The notes under the pieces were generated by a model that worked only from the letters and a program-made list of their open reading frames with translations, did no database searches and was not told where the DNA came from. From Nocardiopsis sp. YSL2 (GTDB lineage: Bacteria > Actinomycetota > Actinomycetes > Streptosporangiales > Streptosporangiaceae), in the NCBI RefSeq assembly GCF_030555055.1, contig NZ_JAMOAO010000001.1:5146001-5210000 (forward strand): DNA of 64,000 nucleotides, given 5' to 3'. Shown one piece after another: positions 1 to 9,185 of this stretch (position 1 is the first letter of the stretch; every line of letters begins with the position of its first letter). Made by a program: the position numbers and the translations under genes.

Positions 1-2
1 GG

Positions 3-701
3 CTCTCGATGCACGACGGCCGCCCCGGCGACCTCGGCGACAACGGGTGGAACCTGCTCGTCGACGACATGGCCGCACTCTCCCGCGAGGTCGGCGCCCG
101 CCACCCCGACCTGCCACTGGTCCTGGTCGCGCACAGCCTGGGCTCGTTCGCCGCCCAGCAGTACCTGCTGGACCACCCCGGCCTCGCCGACGGTGTGGCC
201 CTGTGCGGGACCACCGCCGTCGATCTGCTGCTGTCCCGCATGGTCGAGTCCGGCGCCGCCGACACCACGGCCTACTTCAACGCCGCCTTCGCACCGCTTC
301 GGACCGAGGCCGACTGGCTCAGCCGCGACGAGAGCCAGGTGGACGCCTACGTCGCCGACCCGCTGTGCGGGTTCGGGCTCACGGACACGAGCATGGGCCT
401 GCTGCTCACGGCCGCCTTCGAGCGGCTCGGCGACCCGTCCAAGGCCCCCGACGACCTGCCGCTGTACGTCCTGGTCGGTGACCGTGACCCGCTCAACCAG
501 GGGCTGGAGTTCAGCGACGCGCTGGTCGAGCGCTACCGTGCCGCGGGTGTGGCCGACCTGACCTACCGGGTCTACGAGGGTGCGCGCCACGAACTGTTCA
601 ACGAGACCAACCGCGAGGAGGTCTTCGCCGAGCTGATCACGTGGATCGACCGGGTGACCTCCGACGACGTGGCCGACTCGACCGAGCCGGATTCGCACTA
701 G
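3..701 (+). CDS. Alpha/beta hydrolase, N-terminus outside window
   Basis: Serine hydrolase of the alpha/beta fold, monoglyceride-lipase/S33-like. The nucleophile elbow reads AHSLGS with the Ser codon near 135; the acid lies in VGDRDPL near 480 and the base in GARHELF near 588, so the triad is complete. The reading frame is open to the left edge and the first residues (HDGRPGDLGDNGW) correspond to the region after the oxyanion loop, so perhaps 60-80 N-terminal residues lie upstream. An ATG at 9 is probably not the true start. Substrate is not predictable. Confidence 0.85.
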   Translation, partial: LSMHDGRPGDLGDNGWNLLVDDMAALSREVGARHPDLPLVLVAHSLGSFAAQQYLLDHPGLADGVALCGTTAVDLLLSRMVESGAADTTAYFNAAFAPLRTEADWLSRDESQVDAYVADPLCGFGLTDTSMGLLLTAAFERLGDPSKAPDDLPLYVLVGDRDPLNQGLEFSDALVERYRAAGVADLTYRVYEGARHELFNETNREEVFAELITWIDRVTSDDVADSTEPDSH

Positions 702-762
702 GCACCGGAGTCCGCCTCAGCCGAAATGCCGTTGCCCGCCCGGCTCCGGTCCAGAATGATCG

Positions 763-1593
763 GTGTCCATGAGCGAGCACCCCGCGTCCGGACACGACCC
801 GCGCCACGTCCGCGATGCTCACCCCGCCCCCGTCACCCGGCCCGTCGCCCTGGTGACGGGGGTGGGCCGCACCGCCGGCATCGGCGCCGGCGTCGTCCGA
901 CGGCTCGCGGCGTCCGGCTGGGACATCGCGTTCAGCTACTGGACGCCCTACGACGAGCGCATGGACTGGGGGATCGAGGAGGGTGCCGCCGAGTCCACCG
1001 TCCGCGCCCTGGCCGACCTCGGGGCCGCCTCGGCGGCGATCGAGGCCGACCTGGCCGACCCCGACACCCCTGAGGCGCTCCTCGACGCGGCCGAGGAGCG
1101 CCTGGGCGCCGTGACCGCCCTGGTGATGTGCCACTGCGAGTCCGTCGACTCCGGCCTGCTCGACACCGGCGTCGAGAGCTTCGACCGGCACTTCGCCGTC
1201 AACGCGCGTGCCACGTGGCTGCTGATCCGCGCGTTCGAGCAGCGGTTCCGGGGTGACCACGGAACCGGTCGGATCACCGCCCTGACCAGCGACCACACCG
1301 TGGACAACCTGCCCTACGGCGCGAGCAAGGCGGCCCTGGACCGCATCACGCTCGCCGCCGCCCGCGAGCTGGCCCACCTGGGCGTGACCGCCAACGCGAT
1401 CAACCCGGGCCCGGTCGACACCGGGTGGATGACCGGAGAGCTCAGGGAACAGGTCACGGGCCTGACCCCGCTCGGCCGACTGGGCACGCCCCAGGACACC
1501 GCGCACCTCGTGGACTTCCCGTGCTCCACGCGCGGGCAGTGGATCAACGGCCAGCTGCTCAGGAGCGACGGGGGATTCAGCGCGATCGACTGA
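763..1593 (+). CDS. SDR family NAD(P)-dependent oxidoreductase
   Basis: Classical short-chain dehydrogenase/reductase of 276 residues. The cofactor loop TG-x5-AGIG is at residues 32-41, a catalytic Ser candidate near 176, and the YxxxK pair at Tyr185/Lys189; the PGPVDTGW segment after it is typical of the family. The usual NNAG motif is replaced by MCHCE, which is unusual. It begins at GTG 763; an in-frame ATG at 769 is an alternative. It lies 60 bp after the hydrolase, perhaps co-transcribed. The substrate is unknown; FabG-like ketoreductases are the closest general class. Confidence 0.85.
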   Translation: MSMSEHPASGHDPRHVRDAHPAPVTRPVALVTGVGRTAGIGAGVVRRLAASGWDIAFSYWTPYDERMDWGIEEGAAESTVRALADLGAASAAIEADLADPDTPEALLDAAEERLGAVTALVMCHCESVDSGLLDTGVESFDRHFAVNARATWLLIRAFEQRFRGDHGTGRITALTSDHTVDNLPYGASKAALDRITLAAARELAHLGVTANAINPGPVDTGWMTGELREQVTGLTPLGRLGTPQDTAHLVDFPCSTRGQWINGQLLRSDGGFSAID

Positions 1594-1608
1594 CCCGCCG
1601 TCGATGCG

Positions 1609-2406
1609 CTAGTCCGCGACGGCCTGGCCGTGGCGCCAGTAGCCCACGAAGGTGATGTCCGGCTTGGGCACGCCGTGCTCGCGGACCAGCGTGCGGCGTA
1701 GGCCGGTGGGCAGGGCGTTCTCCCCGGCCACGAAGCAGTACGGGCGGCCCTTGGGCAGGGCGGCGGTGCACACGGTGTCCAGGGCCAGGCGCCCGGGCAC
1801 GGAGTGCGGGTCGGTCCGGGGGAGCCAGTGCACGTCCACACCCGGCCGGGAGGGGAGCGGGCGCACGTCGTCCGTGGAGGGCACCTCCAGGAACACCTGG
1901 GCCCGCAGGTCGTCGGGGGCCTGCTCCAGGATCGACACCAGGGCGGGCACGGCGCTCTCGTCGCCGACCAGCAGCTGCCAGTCGGTGTCGTCCGTGGGCT
2001 GGTAGTACACCCCCTCCGCCAGGATTCCGGCCTCGTCGCCGGGGGAGGCGGAGGCCGCCCACGCGGAGGCTGGGCCGCCGTCCCCGTGGTCGACGAACTC
2101 CAGCTCCAGCTCGCGGGCGTCGGCGTCGAAGGAGCGGACCGAGTAGTTGCGCACGTGCGGGCGCACGTCGTCGGACATGGCGTACATCTGCTCGACCCAG
2201 CGCCGGTCGGCGGCGGTGGGCATGTGCAGGCGCTCCTGCCCCCGCCTCGGTAGGAAGAGCCGGACGAACTGGTCCTGACCCAGGAACTCGAAGCCGCTCA
2301 GCTCCTCACCGCCCAGGACCACCGAGACGAAGTTCTTGCTGACGCGCTCGGTGCGCACCACACGGGTGCGGATCATCGTGCGATGGCTGGGCTGTTCGAT
2401 GCGCAC
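1609..2406 (-). CDS. Siderophore-interacting protein (flavin ferric reductase)
   Basis: 265-residue SIP/ViuB-type NAD(P)H:flavin oxidoreductase that releases iron from imported ferric siderophores in the cytoplasm. The FAD-binding motif RNYSVR is at residues 86-91, the NAD(P)H-side GDESAVPA at 148-155 and the conserved AGEN near 228. The start is GTG 2406, preceded by a GAGGAAGAGG ribosome site. A DtxR/IdeR-type iron box lies about 45 bp upstream, so expression is probably repressed by iron. A FecBCD importer lies nearby but is separated by a pentapeptide gene. Confidence 0.92.
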   Translation of the reverse strand: MRIEQPSHRTMIRTRVVRTERVSKNFVSVVLGGEELSGFEFLGQDQFVRLFLPRRGQERLHMPTAADRRWVEQMYAMSDDVRPHVRNYSVRSFDADARELELEFVDHGDGGPASAWAASASPGDEAGILAEGVYYQPTDDTDWQLLVGDESAVPALVSILEQAPDDLRAQVFLEVPSTDDVRPLPSRPGVDVHWLPRTDPHSVPGRLALDTVCTAALPKGRPYCFVAGENALPTGLRRTLVREHGVPKPDITFVGYWRHGQAVAD

Positions 2407-2447
2407 GGGGCCTCTTCCTCGTCGGCGCGGGGCTGGATGCCGGGGGT

Positions 2448-2466
2448 GTAGGTAAGGCTAGCCTCA
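2448..2466 (-). promoter_or_regulatory. Iron box (DtxR/DmdR/IdeR operator) of the SIP gene
   Basis: The 19-mer GTAGGTAAGGCTAGCCTCA matches 15 of 19 positions of the actinobacterial consensus TTAGGTTAGGCTAACCTAA and lies just upstream of the GTG start of the SIP gene. The regulator itself is not in this window. Confidence 0.75.
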
Positions 2467-2619
2467 CCCAGGGCGTGCCGTCGAGTCGGGGTGGGGTGAG
2501 CGTGCCGATCGCGCCCCGTCCGCGACCCGCCGTGCGTGAGCGATGCCGGGTCCGGGCGTGCCCCGGCTCGGTTCCGGCTCCAGGGAGTCCGGGGGGCGGG
2601 TGGAACGCGTGGTCCGGGA

Positions 2620-3453
2620 CTACCAGTGGGAGGGGCGGTCGAGGGTACGGGGAGCCCTGGTCCGCCCGTCGCCCCGGGCCGCGTTGAGCTGGACCTGCGT
2701 GACGAAGAGGCTGTCGGACAGGTCGGCGCCGCGGAGGTCGGCGTCGCGCAGGTCGGCCCCGGTCAGGTCCGCGGTCCGCAGGTCGGCGTCGCGCAGGTCG
2801 GCCGCGATGAGCAGGGCCCCGCGCAGGTTCGCCCCGCGCAGCTCCGCACCACGGAGCCGGGCGCCCATGAGGTCGGCGCCCCGGTGGTTCCGCTTGCGGC
2901 CGGGAACCCCCTGCCGGGCCAGTTCGCCAGCACGCTGCAGCACGGGGTTCACTTCGCCGCGCACCCGGTCCACGTCCACGTCGGCGAGGACCTCGGCGCT
3001 CTCGCACGTGAGCCGTTCGACGTCGTCGAACGCACGGCGGAGCTCGCCGCGGACGGGGTCCGCCTCCGGCATGAGCAGTGCCTCGGTCAGGTACCAGAGC
3101 ACTTCGTGCAGCTGTCGCACGACCGGGAAGACCTCGAACATCCCCTCCGCGGTCTCGGGGGCCTCTCGCCAGCTCCGGCCGGCGAAGGTCACCTGGGAGA
3201 CCTTCTGCCCCGCTCCGAAGCAGTCGTAGACGGTGCAGCCGGAGAAACCCCGTTCCCGCAGGTGGGCGTGGATGCCGCATCCGAAGTCCTCCTGCAGGTT
3301 CCCGCAGGGGTCCCCGGCCTTCTTGTCGATGGCGAAGTCCGCGGACGCGGCGAAGGGGAGGGCGACACAGCACAGGCCGAAGCAGTTCGCGCAGTCGGCT
3401 CGCAGGTCGGGCCGAGGACCGCTCGGCACCGAGGGCACGTGGTCCTGCGACAA
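2620..3453 (-). CDS. Pentapeptide repeat protein with Cys-rich N-terminal domain
   Basis: About 277 residues. The N-terminal part carries a conserved cysteine cluster ([10 protein letters not shown], later DPCGN, FGCG, GCTVYDC) that could bind metal. The C-terminal 90 residues are tandem pentapeptides of the A(D/N)LRx type ([18 protein letters not shown] and onwards), which fold as a right-handed quadrilateral beta-helix. The TTG start at 3453 was chosen because AGAGAGGA lies 8-9 nt upstream; GTG 3438 is an alternative. The gene is divergent from the FecCD permease. Molecular role unknown; the DNA-gyrase-mimic role of some pentapeptide proteins is not shown here. Confidence 0.85.
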   Translation of the reverse strand: MSQDHVPSVPSGPRPDLRADCANCFGLCCVALPFAASADFAIDKKAGDPCGNLQEDFGCGIHAHLRERGFSGCTVYDCFGAGQKVSQVTFAGRSWREAPETAEGMFEVFPVVRQLHEVLWYLTEALLMPEADPVRGELRRAFDDVERLTCESAEVLADVDVDRVRGEVNPVLQRAGELARQGVPGRKRNHRGADLMGARLRGAELRGANLRGALLIAADLRDADLRTADLTGADLRDADLRGADLSDSLFVTQVQLNAARGDGRTRAPRTLDRPSHW

Positions 3454-3617
3454 GGCGTGCGTCCTCTCTGGTCCGGGGAGCGGCCGACGCGGTTCCGGCG
3501 CCGCACCGGTAGCGCATTCTCTCACGCGGGCTCCGCGTCCGGATCCGAGCTGGCGGTCGGCGGATGCTCCCTGCCAGGAGCAGGAGCGGGCGGAATGTGG
3601 TAGAAGTTCTTCAGGAA

Positions 3618-3632
3618 CGAAAACCGTTGTCA
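3618..3632 (+). promoter_or_regulatory. Zur-like inverted repeat before the FecBCD operon
   Basis: CGAAAACCGTTGTCA matches 11 of 15 positions of the actinobacterial Zur box TGAAAACGATTTTCA, and 5 of 7 base pairs of its dyad are intact. It lies 22 bp before the permease start, a position suited to repression. The match is imperfect, so zinc control of this importer is only a hypothesis. Confidence 0.4.
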
Positions 3633-3653
3633 TTTCCCCGGGAAGGGGGTCGC

Positions 3654-4760
3654 GTGCGACCGTCCGGCACCACGGCTCCCCCCGTGACCGCCACCGCGCC
3701 CCCACCGGTCGCGCCCGCGAGCGGTCCGCGCGGCCTCGCCCCGGTCCTGGCCGTGGTCCTCGTCCCGCTCCTCGCCGTCTCGGTCGTGCTCGCGGTCGGC
3801 CTCGGTGCCGCGGTGATCCCGCCCGCCGAGACCGCCCGCTACCTCTGGGCCGCACTGACCGGCGGCACCATCGGAGCCGACGAGATCTCCCGCTACCAGA
3901 TCGTCTGGCAGATCCGGACCCCGCGCGTGCTGCTGGCCGCCACCGTCGGCGCCGGGCTCAGCGTCGTCGGCGTGGCCGTACAGGCCATGGTGCGCAACCC
4001 CATCGCCGACCCGTTCGTCCTGGGCATCTCCTCCGGCGCCTCGGTCGGGGCCGTCGCCGTGGGCGTGTTCGGCGTCCTGTCGTCCCTGGGCGTGTACGCG
4101 GTCTCTGCCGGGGCCTTCGCCGGAGCCGCGGTGGCGACCGCGGTCGTCTACGGTCTCGCCCACTCCAGCGCGGGGGTCACACCGCTGCGCCTGGTCCTGA
4201 CCGGGGTCGCGCTGTCCTTCGGCTTCCAGGCGCTGATGAGCGTCATCGTCTACTTCACTCCCAGCAACGAGGCCACCAGCACCGTGCTGTTCTGGACCAT
4301 GGGCGGCTTCGGCGCCGCGAACTGGGGATCCCTGCCGCTGGTGGCCGCACTGGTGGTGGTCGGCGCGGTGGTGGTGCACCGCTCCAGCCGCTCCCTGGAC
4401 GTGGCGGCGCTGGGCGACGAGACCGCGGCCAGCCTGGGTGTGGACACCGGCCGGCTGCGCGCGGTCATGTTCCTGCTCACCGCCGCCATGACCGGCGCCA
4501 TGGTCGCGGTCAGCGGTGTCATCGGCTTCGTGGGCCTGGTCGTGCCCCACGTGGTGCGCATCGTCGTCGGCGCCGCCCACCGCCGCGTCCTGGTGGTGGC
4601 GCCGCTGGTCGGCGCCGTCTTCATGGTCTGGGTGGACCTCGCCTCCCGCGTGGTGGCCGCGCCCCGCGAACTGCCGCTCGGCGTGCTCACAGCGCTGGTG
4701 GGGGTGCCGGTGTTCCTCACGCTGATGCGCCGCCGCGGCTACGTGTTCGGGGGGCGGTGA
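3654..4760 (+). CDS. FecCD/BtuC-type ABC importer permease
   Basis: Membrane subunit of a metallophore, haem or cobalamin-type importer, 368 residues with about ten hydrophobic segments. Family landmarks include the segment [20 protein letters not shown] and the coupling-helix region before [12 protein letters not shown]. The GTG start at 3654 follows GGAAGGGGG by 4-5 nt; an upstream in-frame start at 3564 would add a non-hydrophobic leader that crosses the promoter. It forms an operon with the ATPase (3 bp later) and the binding lipoprotein. The substrate cannot be read from sequence. Confidence 0.92.
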   Translation: MRPSGTTAPPVTATAPPPVAPASGPRGLAPVLAVVLVPLLAVSVVLAVGLGAAVIPPAETARYLWAALTGGTIGADEISRYQIVWQIRTPRVLLAATVGAGLSVVGVAVQAMVRNPIADPFVLGISSGASVGAVAVGVFGVLSSLGVYAVSAGAFAGAAVATAVVYGLAHSSAGVTPLRLVLTGVALSFGFQALMSVIVYFTPSNEATSTVLFWTMGGFGAANWGSLPLVAALVVVGAVVVHRSSRSLDVAALGDETAASLGVDTGRLRAVMFLLTAAMTGAMVAVSGVIGFVGLVVPHVVRIVVGAAHRRVLVVAPLVGAVFMVWVDLASRVVAAPRELPLGVLTALVGVPVFLTLMRRRGYVFGGR

Positions 4761-4763
4761 ACC

Positions 4764-5546
4764 GTGGAGCTGTGCGTCGACGACCTCTCCGTCACCCTCG
4801 ACGGCGCCGCCCTGGTGCGCGAGCTGTCCCTGGACGTCGAACGCGGTCGGATGGTCGCCCTCGTGGGCCCCAACGGCTCGGGCAAGTCCACCGTGCTGCG
4901 CTGCGTCTACGGCGCCCTCAAGCCCTCCGCCGGCCGTGTGCTGGTCGACGGCACCGACCTGTCCGCCCTGGGGCTGCGCCGCGCCGCCCGGCAGGTGGCC
5001 GCGCTCACCCAGCAGGGCGGGACCGAACTGGACTTCACGGTGGCCGAGGTCGTCGCCCTGGGCCGGACACCGCACCTGCGAGGCAACCAGCCCCTGAGCG
5101 AACGGGAGCGCACCCTGTGCGAGGCGGTCATGGCCGACCTCGACGTGCTCCACCTCGCCGACCGCGGGGTGCTCGGCCTGTCCGGCGGCGAGCTCCAGCG
5201 GGTGCTCATCGCCCGCGCCCTGGTCCAGGAGCCCCGGGTCCTGGTCCTGGACGAGCCCACCAACCACCTCGACCTGCGCCACCAGGTCCGCCTGCTGTCC
5301 CTGCTGCGGGCCCGCGCCCACACCGTGCTGGTGGTGCTGCACGACCTCAACCTGGCGGCCGCCTGCGACACCGTCGGAGTGCTCTCCCAGGGGCGGCTGG
5401 TCGCCTCGGGCGCCCCCGCCGACGTGCTGACCCGCGAACGCGTCCGGGACGTGTTCGGCCTCGAGGTGACCGTGGTGGAGCACCCCCTCACCGGCAACCC
5501 CCAACTGCTCTACTCACTCGACGAGGGAGCCGAAGGAGTCCGATGA
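4764..5546 (+). CDS. FecE/BtuD-type ABC importer ATPase
   Basis: 260-residue cytoplasmic ATPase that powers the adjacent permease. Walker A is GPNGSGKST, the signature is LSGGELQRV, Walker B is VLVLDEPTNHLD, and the switch His follows in VVLHDLNLA. It starts at GTG 4764, three bases after the permease stop, and its stop overlaps the start of the binding protein in an ATGA, so the three genes are translationally coupled. Confidence 0.95.
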   Translation: MELCVDDLSVTLDGAALVRELSLDVERGRMVALVGPNGSGKSTVLRCVYGALKPSAGRVLVDGTDLSALGLRRAARQVAALTQQGGTELDFTVAEVVALGRTPHLRGNQPLSERERTLCEAVMADLDVLHLADRGVLGLSGGELQRVLIARALVQEPRVLVLDEPTNHLDLRHQVRLLSLLRARAHTVLVVLHDLNLAAACDTVGVLSQGRLVASGAPADVLTRERVRDVFGLEVTVVEHPLTGNPQLLYSLDEGAEGVR

Positions 5547-6562
5547 CAGCGATCCGCACGGCCCCGCCCGGGGCCGCTCCCGTGGCCCTGCCCCTGATCC
5601 TGGCCGTGGCGCTGAGCGGCTGCGGCGCCCAGATCGAGGAGGGCGCACGGGCCGACACCGTCACGGTGAACCGCTGCGGTGAGGAGGTGGACTACACCAG
5701 GCCGCACAACGCCGTGGTCTACGAGGGCGGCAGCGCCGACAAGATGTTCGCGCTCGGCCTGACCGACCACGTGCACGGGTACGTGATGCCGCCCGCCAAC
5801 CCGCCGGTCACGGAGTCCCCGTGGGCGGACGAGTACGCACGGGTGGAGTTCCTCAGCGACGACCTGCTCAACAAGGAGGTCGTGGTCGACGCCGGCGCCG
5901 ACTTCGTGGTGGCGGGGTGGAACTCGGGGTTCAGCGACGAGCGCGGCATCACGCCGGAGATCCTCGACGACCTGGGCGTGCAGAGCTTCATGCACACCGA
6001 GTCCTGCTACGACTACCCCGGCTTCCCCGAGCGGGTGGAGCCCTTCGAGGGCCTCTACGCCGACCTGGAGCGGCTCGGCGACATCTTCGGGGTGAGGGAC
6101 CGCGCCGACGCCACCGTGGCGGAGTACCGCGAGCGCGTGGCCGCGGTGCGGGCCGACGCCCCGGAGGGCGACCCGGTCCCGGTGTTCCTCTACGACTCGG
6201 GCACCGACCAGCCCTTCACGGCGGCCGCGCAGGTCCCGCCCAACGACATCATCCGCTTCGCCGGGGGCGAGAACATCGTCGGCGACCTGGACGAGCGCTG
6301 GACGCAGGTCAGCTGGGAGGCGGTCGTCGAGGGGGCGCCGGAGGTCATCATCATCCTCGACTACGGCGACCAGCCCGCCGAGGACAAGATCGAGTTCCTG
6401 AAGACCTCGCCGCACACCTCCGAACTCCCGGCGGTGCGCTCCGACAGCTTCTTCGTCCTGGACTACAACGAGGGCATCAGCGGTCCGCGCGTCGTCGACG
6501 GGCTGGAATCCTTCGGCGCGTACCTGCGCGAACACGCGCCCGACACCGAGGGCGCCGCCTGA
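5543..6562 (+). CDS. FecB/FepB-type substrate-binding lipoprotein
   Basis: 339 residues: a short basic N-terminus, a hydrophobic stretch and the lipobox LSGC, so it should be lipid-anchored outside the membrane and deliver ligand to the FecCD permease. The two-lobed COG0614 fold is indicated by the ALGL and ERLGDIFGV regions and the C-terminal PEVIIILDYG. The mature start has TVNRCGEEVDY, as in several actinobacterial COG0614 proteins of unproven ligand (metal chelates, cobalamin and F420-0 precursor have all been proposed for relatives). AAGGAG precedes ATG 5543. Confidence 0.88.
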   Translation: MTAIRTAPPGAAPVALPLILAVALSGCGAQIEEGARADTVTVNRCGEEVDYTRPHNAVVYEGGSADKMFALGLTDHVHGYVMPPANPPVTESPWADEYARVEFLSDDLLNKEVVVDAGADFVVAGWNSGFSDERGITPEILDDLGVQSFMHTESCYDYPGFPERVEPFEGLYADLERLGDIFGVRDRADATVAEYRERVAAVRADAPEGDPVPVFLYDSGTDQPFTAAAQVPPNDIIRFAGGENIVGDLDERWTQVSWEAVVEGAPEVIIILDYGDQPAEDKIEFLKTSPHTSELPAVRSDSFFVLDYNEGISGPRVVDGLESFGAYLREHAPDTEGAA

Positions 6563-6576
6563 GGCGCCCACGAACC

Positions 6577-6611
6577 GGTGGGGCCGGGCTCCGCGATCGC
6601 CCGGCCCCACC
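6577..6611 (+). terminator. Strong hairpin after the FecBCD operon
   Basis: Perfect 13-bp stem GGTGGGGCCGGGC / GCCCGGCCCCACC with a 9-nt loop, 14 bp after the lipoprotein stop. A second 10-bp stem (CCCCGCTCCC / GGGAGCGGGG, 6618-6648) follows. Neither has a U-tract, as is usual in GC-rich actinomycetes. Confidence 0.8.
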
Positions 6612-6933
6612 TTCCCGCCCCGCTCCCGGCCCCCGGATGGGAGCGGGGCACCCCGCCCCCGTACCGGCGCGTGCCGGGAGCCGCCGCGCCCCGTGCTCCG
6701 GGCCCCTTCGCGCCCCCTGGGCGCCCTCGCGCCGAGAGCGCGATCACTCGACAGCACAAGGCTTCCCGGCCCGGCGGCCGGGCAACAGATCACGTCTCGG
6801 CGTCGTGATCGCCCGCACTGTTGACGTTCGCGTCTGTGCATACCAATGATGTCAGAGTCGGCGATGTTGTGATGTGGGACACGTTGGGTGGGGCGAGTCG
6901 ACGCACGGGTCGGCCACCCGGGGAGGAGCTCTC
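6612..6933 (+). promoter_or_regulatory. Gap and candidate promoter before the sugar ABC operon
   Basis: Apart from a second hairpin (6618-6648), this stretch has no recognisable gene. A possible promoter has -35 TTGACG at 6821-6826 and a weak -10 near 6844-6850 after a 17-18 bp spacer. The GGGGAGGAG ribosome site lies just before the ATG at 6934. I do not see a clear regulator dyad. Confidence 0.3.
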
Positions 6934-8199
6934 ATGCGCTCACGATGGTGGTCGGTCGCAGCGGGGGCGCTGGGGCTGGCCCTGGCGGTGTCGGCCTGCG
7001 GTGGCGGAGGCCAGGACGGAGGAGAGGACCAGGTCGAGGTCTTCTCCTGGTGGACCGGCGGCGGTGAGGAAGCCGGGTTGAACGCCCTCATCGAACGGTT
7101 CGAGAACGAGAACCCCGACGTCGAGTTCGTCAACGCCGCGGTGGCGGGCGGATCGGGTACCAACGCCCAGGCGGTCCTGGAGGGCCGCCTGCAGAGCCAG
7201 GATCCCCCCGACTCCTTCCAGGGACACGCCGGCGCCGAGCTGCAGGACTACATCGAGGCCGGGTACCTGCAGCCCCTCGACGACTTCTTCGACGAGCAGG
7301 GACTGCACGAGGCCCTCCCCGACGAGTTGGTCGAGCAGATCTCCTACGAGGGCAGCGTCTACTCCGTGCCCGTGAACATCCACCGCTCCAACGTCCTCTG
7401 GTACAGCCCCTCGGTACTGGAGGAGGCCGGGGTCGACGGTCCGCCCGAGACCCTGGACGAGCTGATCGAGGCGATGGAGGCGGTGGAGGCCGAGACCGAC
7501 GCCATACCGATGGCCGTCGGCGCGCAGTGGACCGTCGACCACCTGCTGGAGTCGGTGCTCCTGGGCTCGCTGGGCACCGAGGCCTACAACGCCCTCTGGG
7601 AGCCGGGCGCCGACTGGGACACCCCGGAGATGGCCGAGGCGCTCGAGACCTTCGAGGAGGTCATGGCCCACACCCAGGAGGAGTCGGCCGCCGAGGACTG
7701 GCAGGAGGCCGCGCGGCGCGTCTCCGACGGGGAAGCCGCCTTCAACATCATGGGTGACTGGGCCGCCGGCTACTTCGACGAGCTCGGTGCCATCCCGGAC
7801 GAGGACTACGCGTGGGCGGCCTCCCCGGGGACCGAGGGCACCTACATGTGGCTCTCGGACAGCTTCACCCTCCCGGTGGGGGCGCCCCACGAGGAACACG
7901 CCCTGACCTGGTTGGAGCTGGTGGCCAGCCAGGAGGGCCAGGACACCTTCAACCCGCTGAAGGGCTCCATCCCGGCCCGTGAGGACGCCGAGCCCGCCCA
8001 CTACGCCGACAACCCCTACCTGGAGTCGGCCCTGGCCGAATGGCAGTCCGATCCCCAGCTGGCGGGTTCGTTCTGGCACGGCGTGACCGTGGGCAACCGG
8101 TGGAAGAACGACATCGACACGGCCGTGGGCCTGTACCTCCAGAACGAGGACCTGGAGGCGCTGAACGAGGCCCTGCACCAAGCCGCCCAGACCGAATGA
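6934..8199 (+). CDS. CUT1 sugar ABC importer substrate-binding lipoprotein
   Basis: 421-residue extracytoplasmic solute-binding protein of family 1. A lipoprotein signal ends in the lipobox VSAC at about residues 16-19. The mature protein begins VEVFSWWTGGGEEAGL, typical of GtsA-like glucose/mannose binding proteins, and contains the conserved NIMGDWAAGYF segment. ATG 6934 follows GGGGAGGAG. It heads an operon with two permeases (ATGA overlaps). Exact sugar unknown. Confidence 0.93.
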   Translation: MRSRWWSVAAGALGLALAVSACGGGGQDGGEDQVEVFSWWTGGGEEAGLNALIERFENENPDVEFVNAAVAGGSGTNAQAVLEGRLQSQDPPDSFQGHAGAELQDYIEAGYLQPLDDFFDEQGLHEALPDELVEQISYEGSVYSVPVNIHRSNVLWYSPSVLEEAGVDGPPETLDELIEAMEAVEAETDAIPMAVGAQWTVDHLLESVLLGSLGTEAYNALWEPGADWDTPEMAEALETFEEVMAHTQEESAAEDWQEAARRVSDGEAAFNIMGDWAAGYFDELGAIPDEDYAWAASPGTEGTYMWLSDSFTLPVGAPHEEHALTWLELVASQEGQDTFNPLKGSIPAREDAEPAHYADNPYLESALAEWQSDPQLAGSFWHGVTVGNRWKNDIDTAVGLYLQNEDLEALNEALHQAAQTE

Positions 8200-9185
8200 G
8201 CGGACCGGCGACCCGGCCCGGTGCCGCCGAGGGCGGCACCGGGCCCCGGCGGCCGACCCGTGCCCGCCACGGGTCCCGCGGGAGGCGCCTGCGGACGCGG
8301 GTCCGCTCCTGGGGGCCCTCCCTGCTGCTGGTCTCCCCGTCGATCCTCCTCATCGGGATCTTCGTCTACGGGATGATCGGCTGGAACACCCGGCTGGCGC
8401 TCAGCGACCAGCACCGGCCCACCGACGAAGGCTCCTTCGTCGGCCTGGACAACTTCGTCGCCCTGTGGCAGGAGGCCCGCTGGCCCGCCGCCGTCAACAA
8501 CGCGATCGTGTTCACGGTCGTGTTCGTCGGCGGCGCCCTGCTGCTGGGCTGGCTGCTGGGGCTGCTCCTGGACAAGGGGATCCGGGGCGAGCCGGTCTTC
8601 CGCACACTGTTCCTGGCGCCGATGGCGGTGTCCTTCATCGCCACCGGCGTGGTCTGGCGCTGGCTGATGAACCCGGCGCCGGCCGAGCGCGCCACCGGGC
8701 TCAACGCCCTGTTCGTCCACGTCAACCTGGACTTCCTGGTCAACACCTGGTGGACCGCGCCCGACCTGGGCATGGCGGCGATGGCGCTGCCCGCGATCTG
8801 GCAGCTGTCGGGCTATGTCATGGCCCTGTTCCTGGCCGGGTTCCGCGGTGTTCCTGCGGAGCTGCGCGAGGCGGCCCGGGTGGACGGCTGTTCGGAGTGG
8901 GGCGTGTACTGGCACGTGGTCATGCCGCGGTTGCGGCCGGTCACACTGAGCGCCGTCATCATCATCGGGCACATGTCGCTGAAGGTGTTCGACCTGATCA
9001 TCGCGATCGCGGGCCAGCAGATCGTCGCCGACGTGCCCGCCGTGTACATGTGGTCGACCGTGTTCGAGGTCCGCGACCCGGCCAAGGGCGCCACGATCGC
9101 CTCGTACCTGCTCGTGGCGGTGGCGGTCTTCGTCATCCCCTACCTGGTGTGGACGATGCGCGAGGAACGGAGCGAGGGGCGATGA
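8196..9185 (+). CDS. CUT1 sugar ABC importer permease (MalF/GtsB type)
   Basis: 329 residues with a basic cytoplasmic N-terminal tail of about 40 residues and six predicted membrane helices. The EAA coupling loop reads ELREAARVDGCSEWGVYW, where the ATPase docks. Its start overlaps the binding-protein stop (ATGA). No ATPase is encoded in the operon, so a shared MsiK-like ATPase elsewhere in the genome is expected from actinomycete precedent. Confidence 0.93.
   Translation: MSGPATRPGAAEGGTGPRRPTRARHGSRGRRLRTRVRSWGPSLLLVSPSILLIGIFVYGMIGWNTRLALSDQHRPTDEGSFVGLDNFVALWQEARWPAAVNNAIVFTVVFVGGALLLGWLLGLLLDKGIRGEPVFRTLFLAPMAVSFIATGVVWRWLMNPAPAERATGLNALFVHVNLDFLVNTWWTAPDLGMAAMALPAIWQLSGYVMALFLAGFRGVPAELREAARVDGCSEWGVYWHVVMPRLRPVTLSAVIIIGHMSLKVFDLIIAIAGQQIVADVPAVYMWSTVFEVRDPAKGATIASYLLVAVAVFVIPYLVWTMREERSEGR

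Noticed and set aside
3233-5540. Very long frame crossing the FecCD and FecE genes in another phase
   Set aside because: Arg/Pro-rich shadow typical of high-GC DNA; only its end at 5543-6562 is the real lipoprotein gene.
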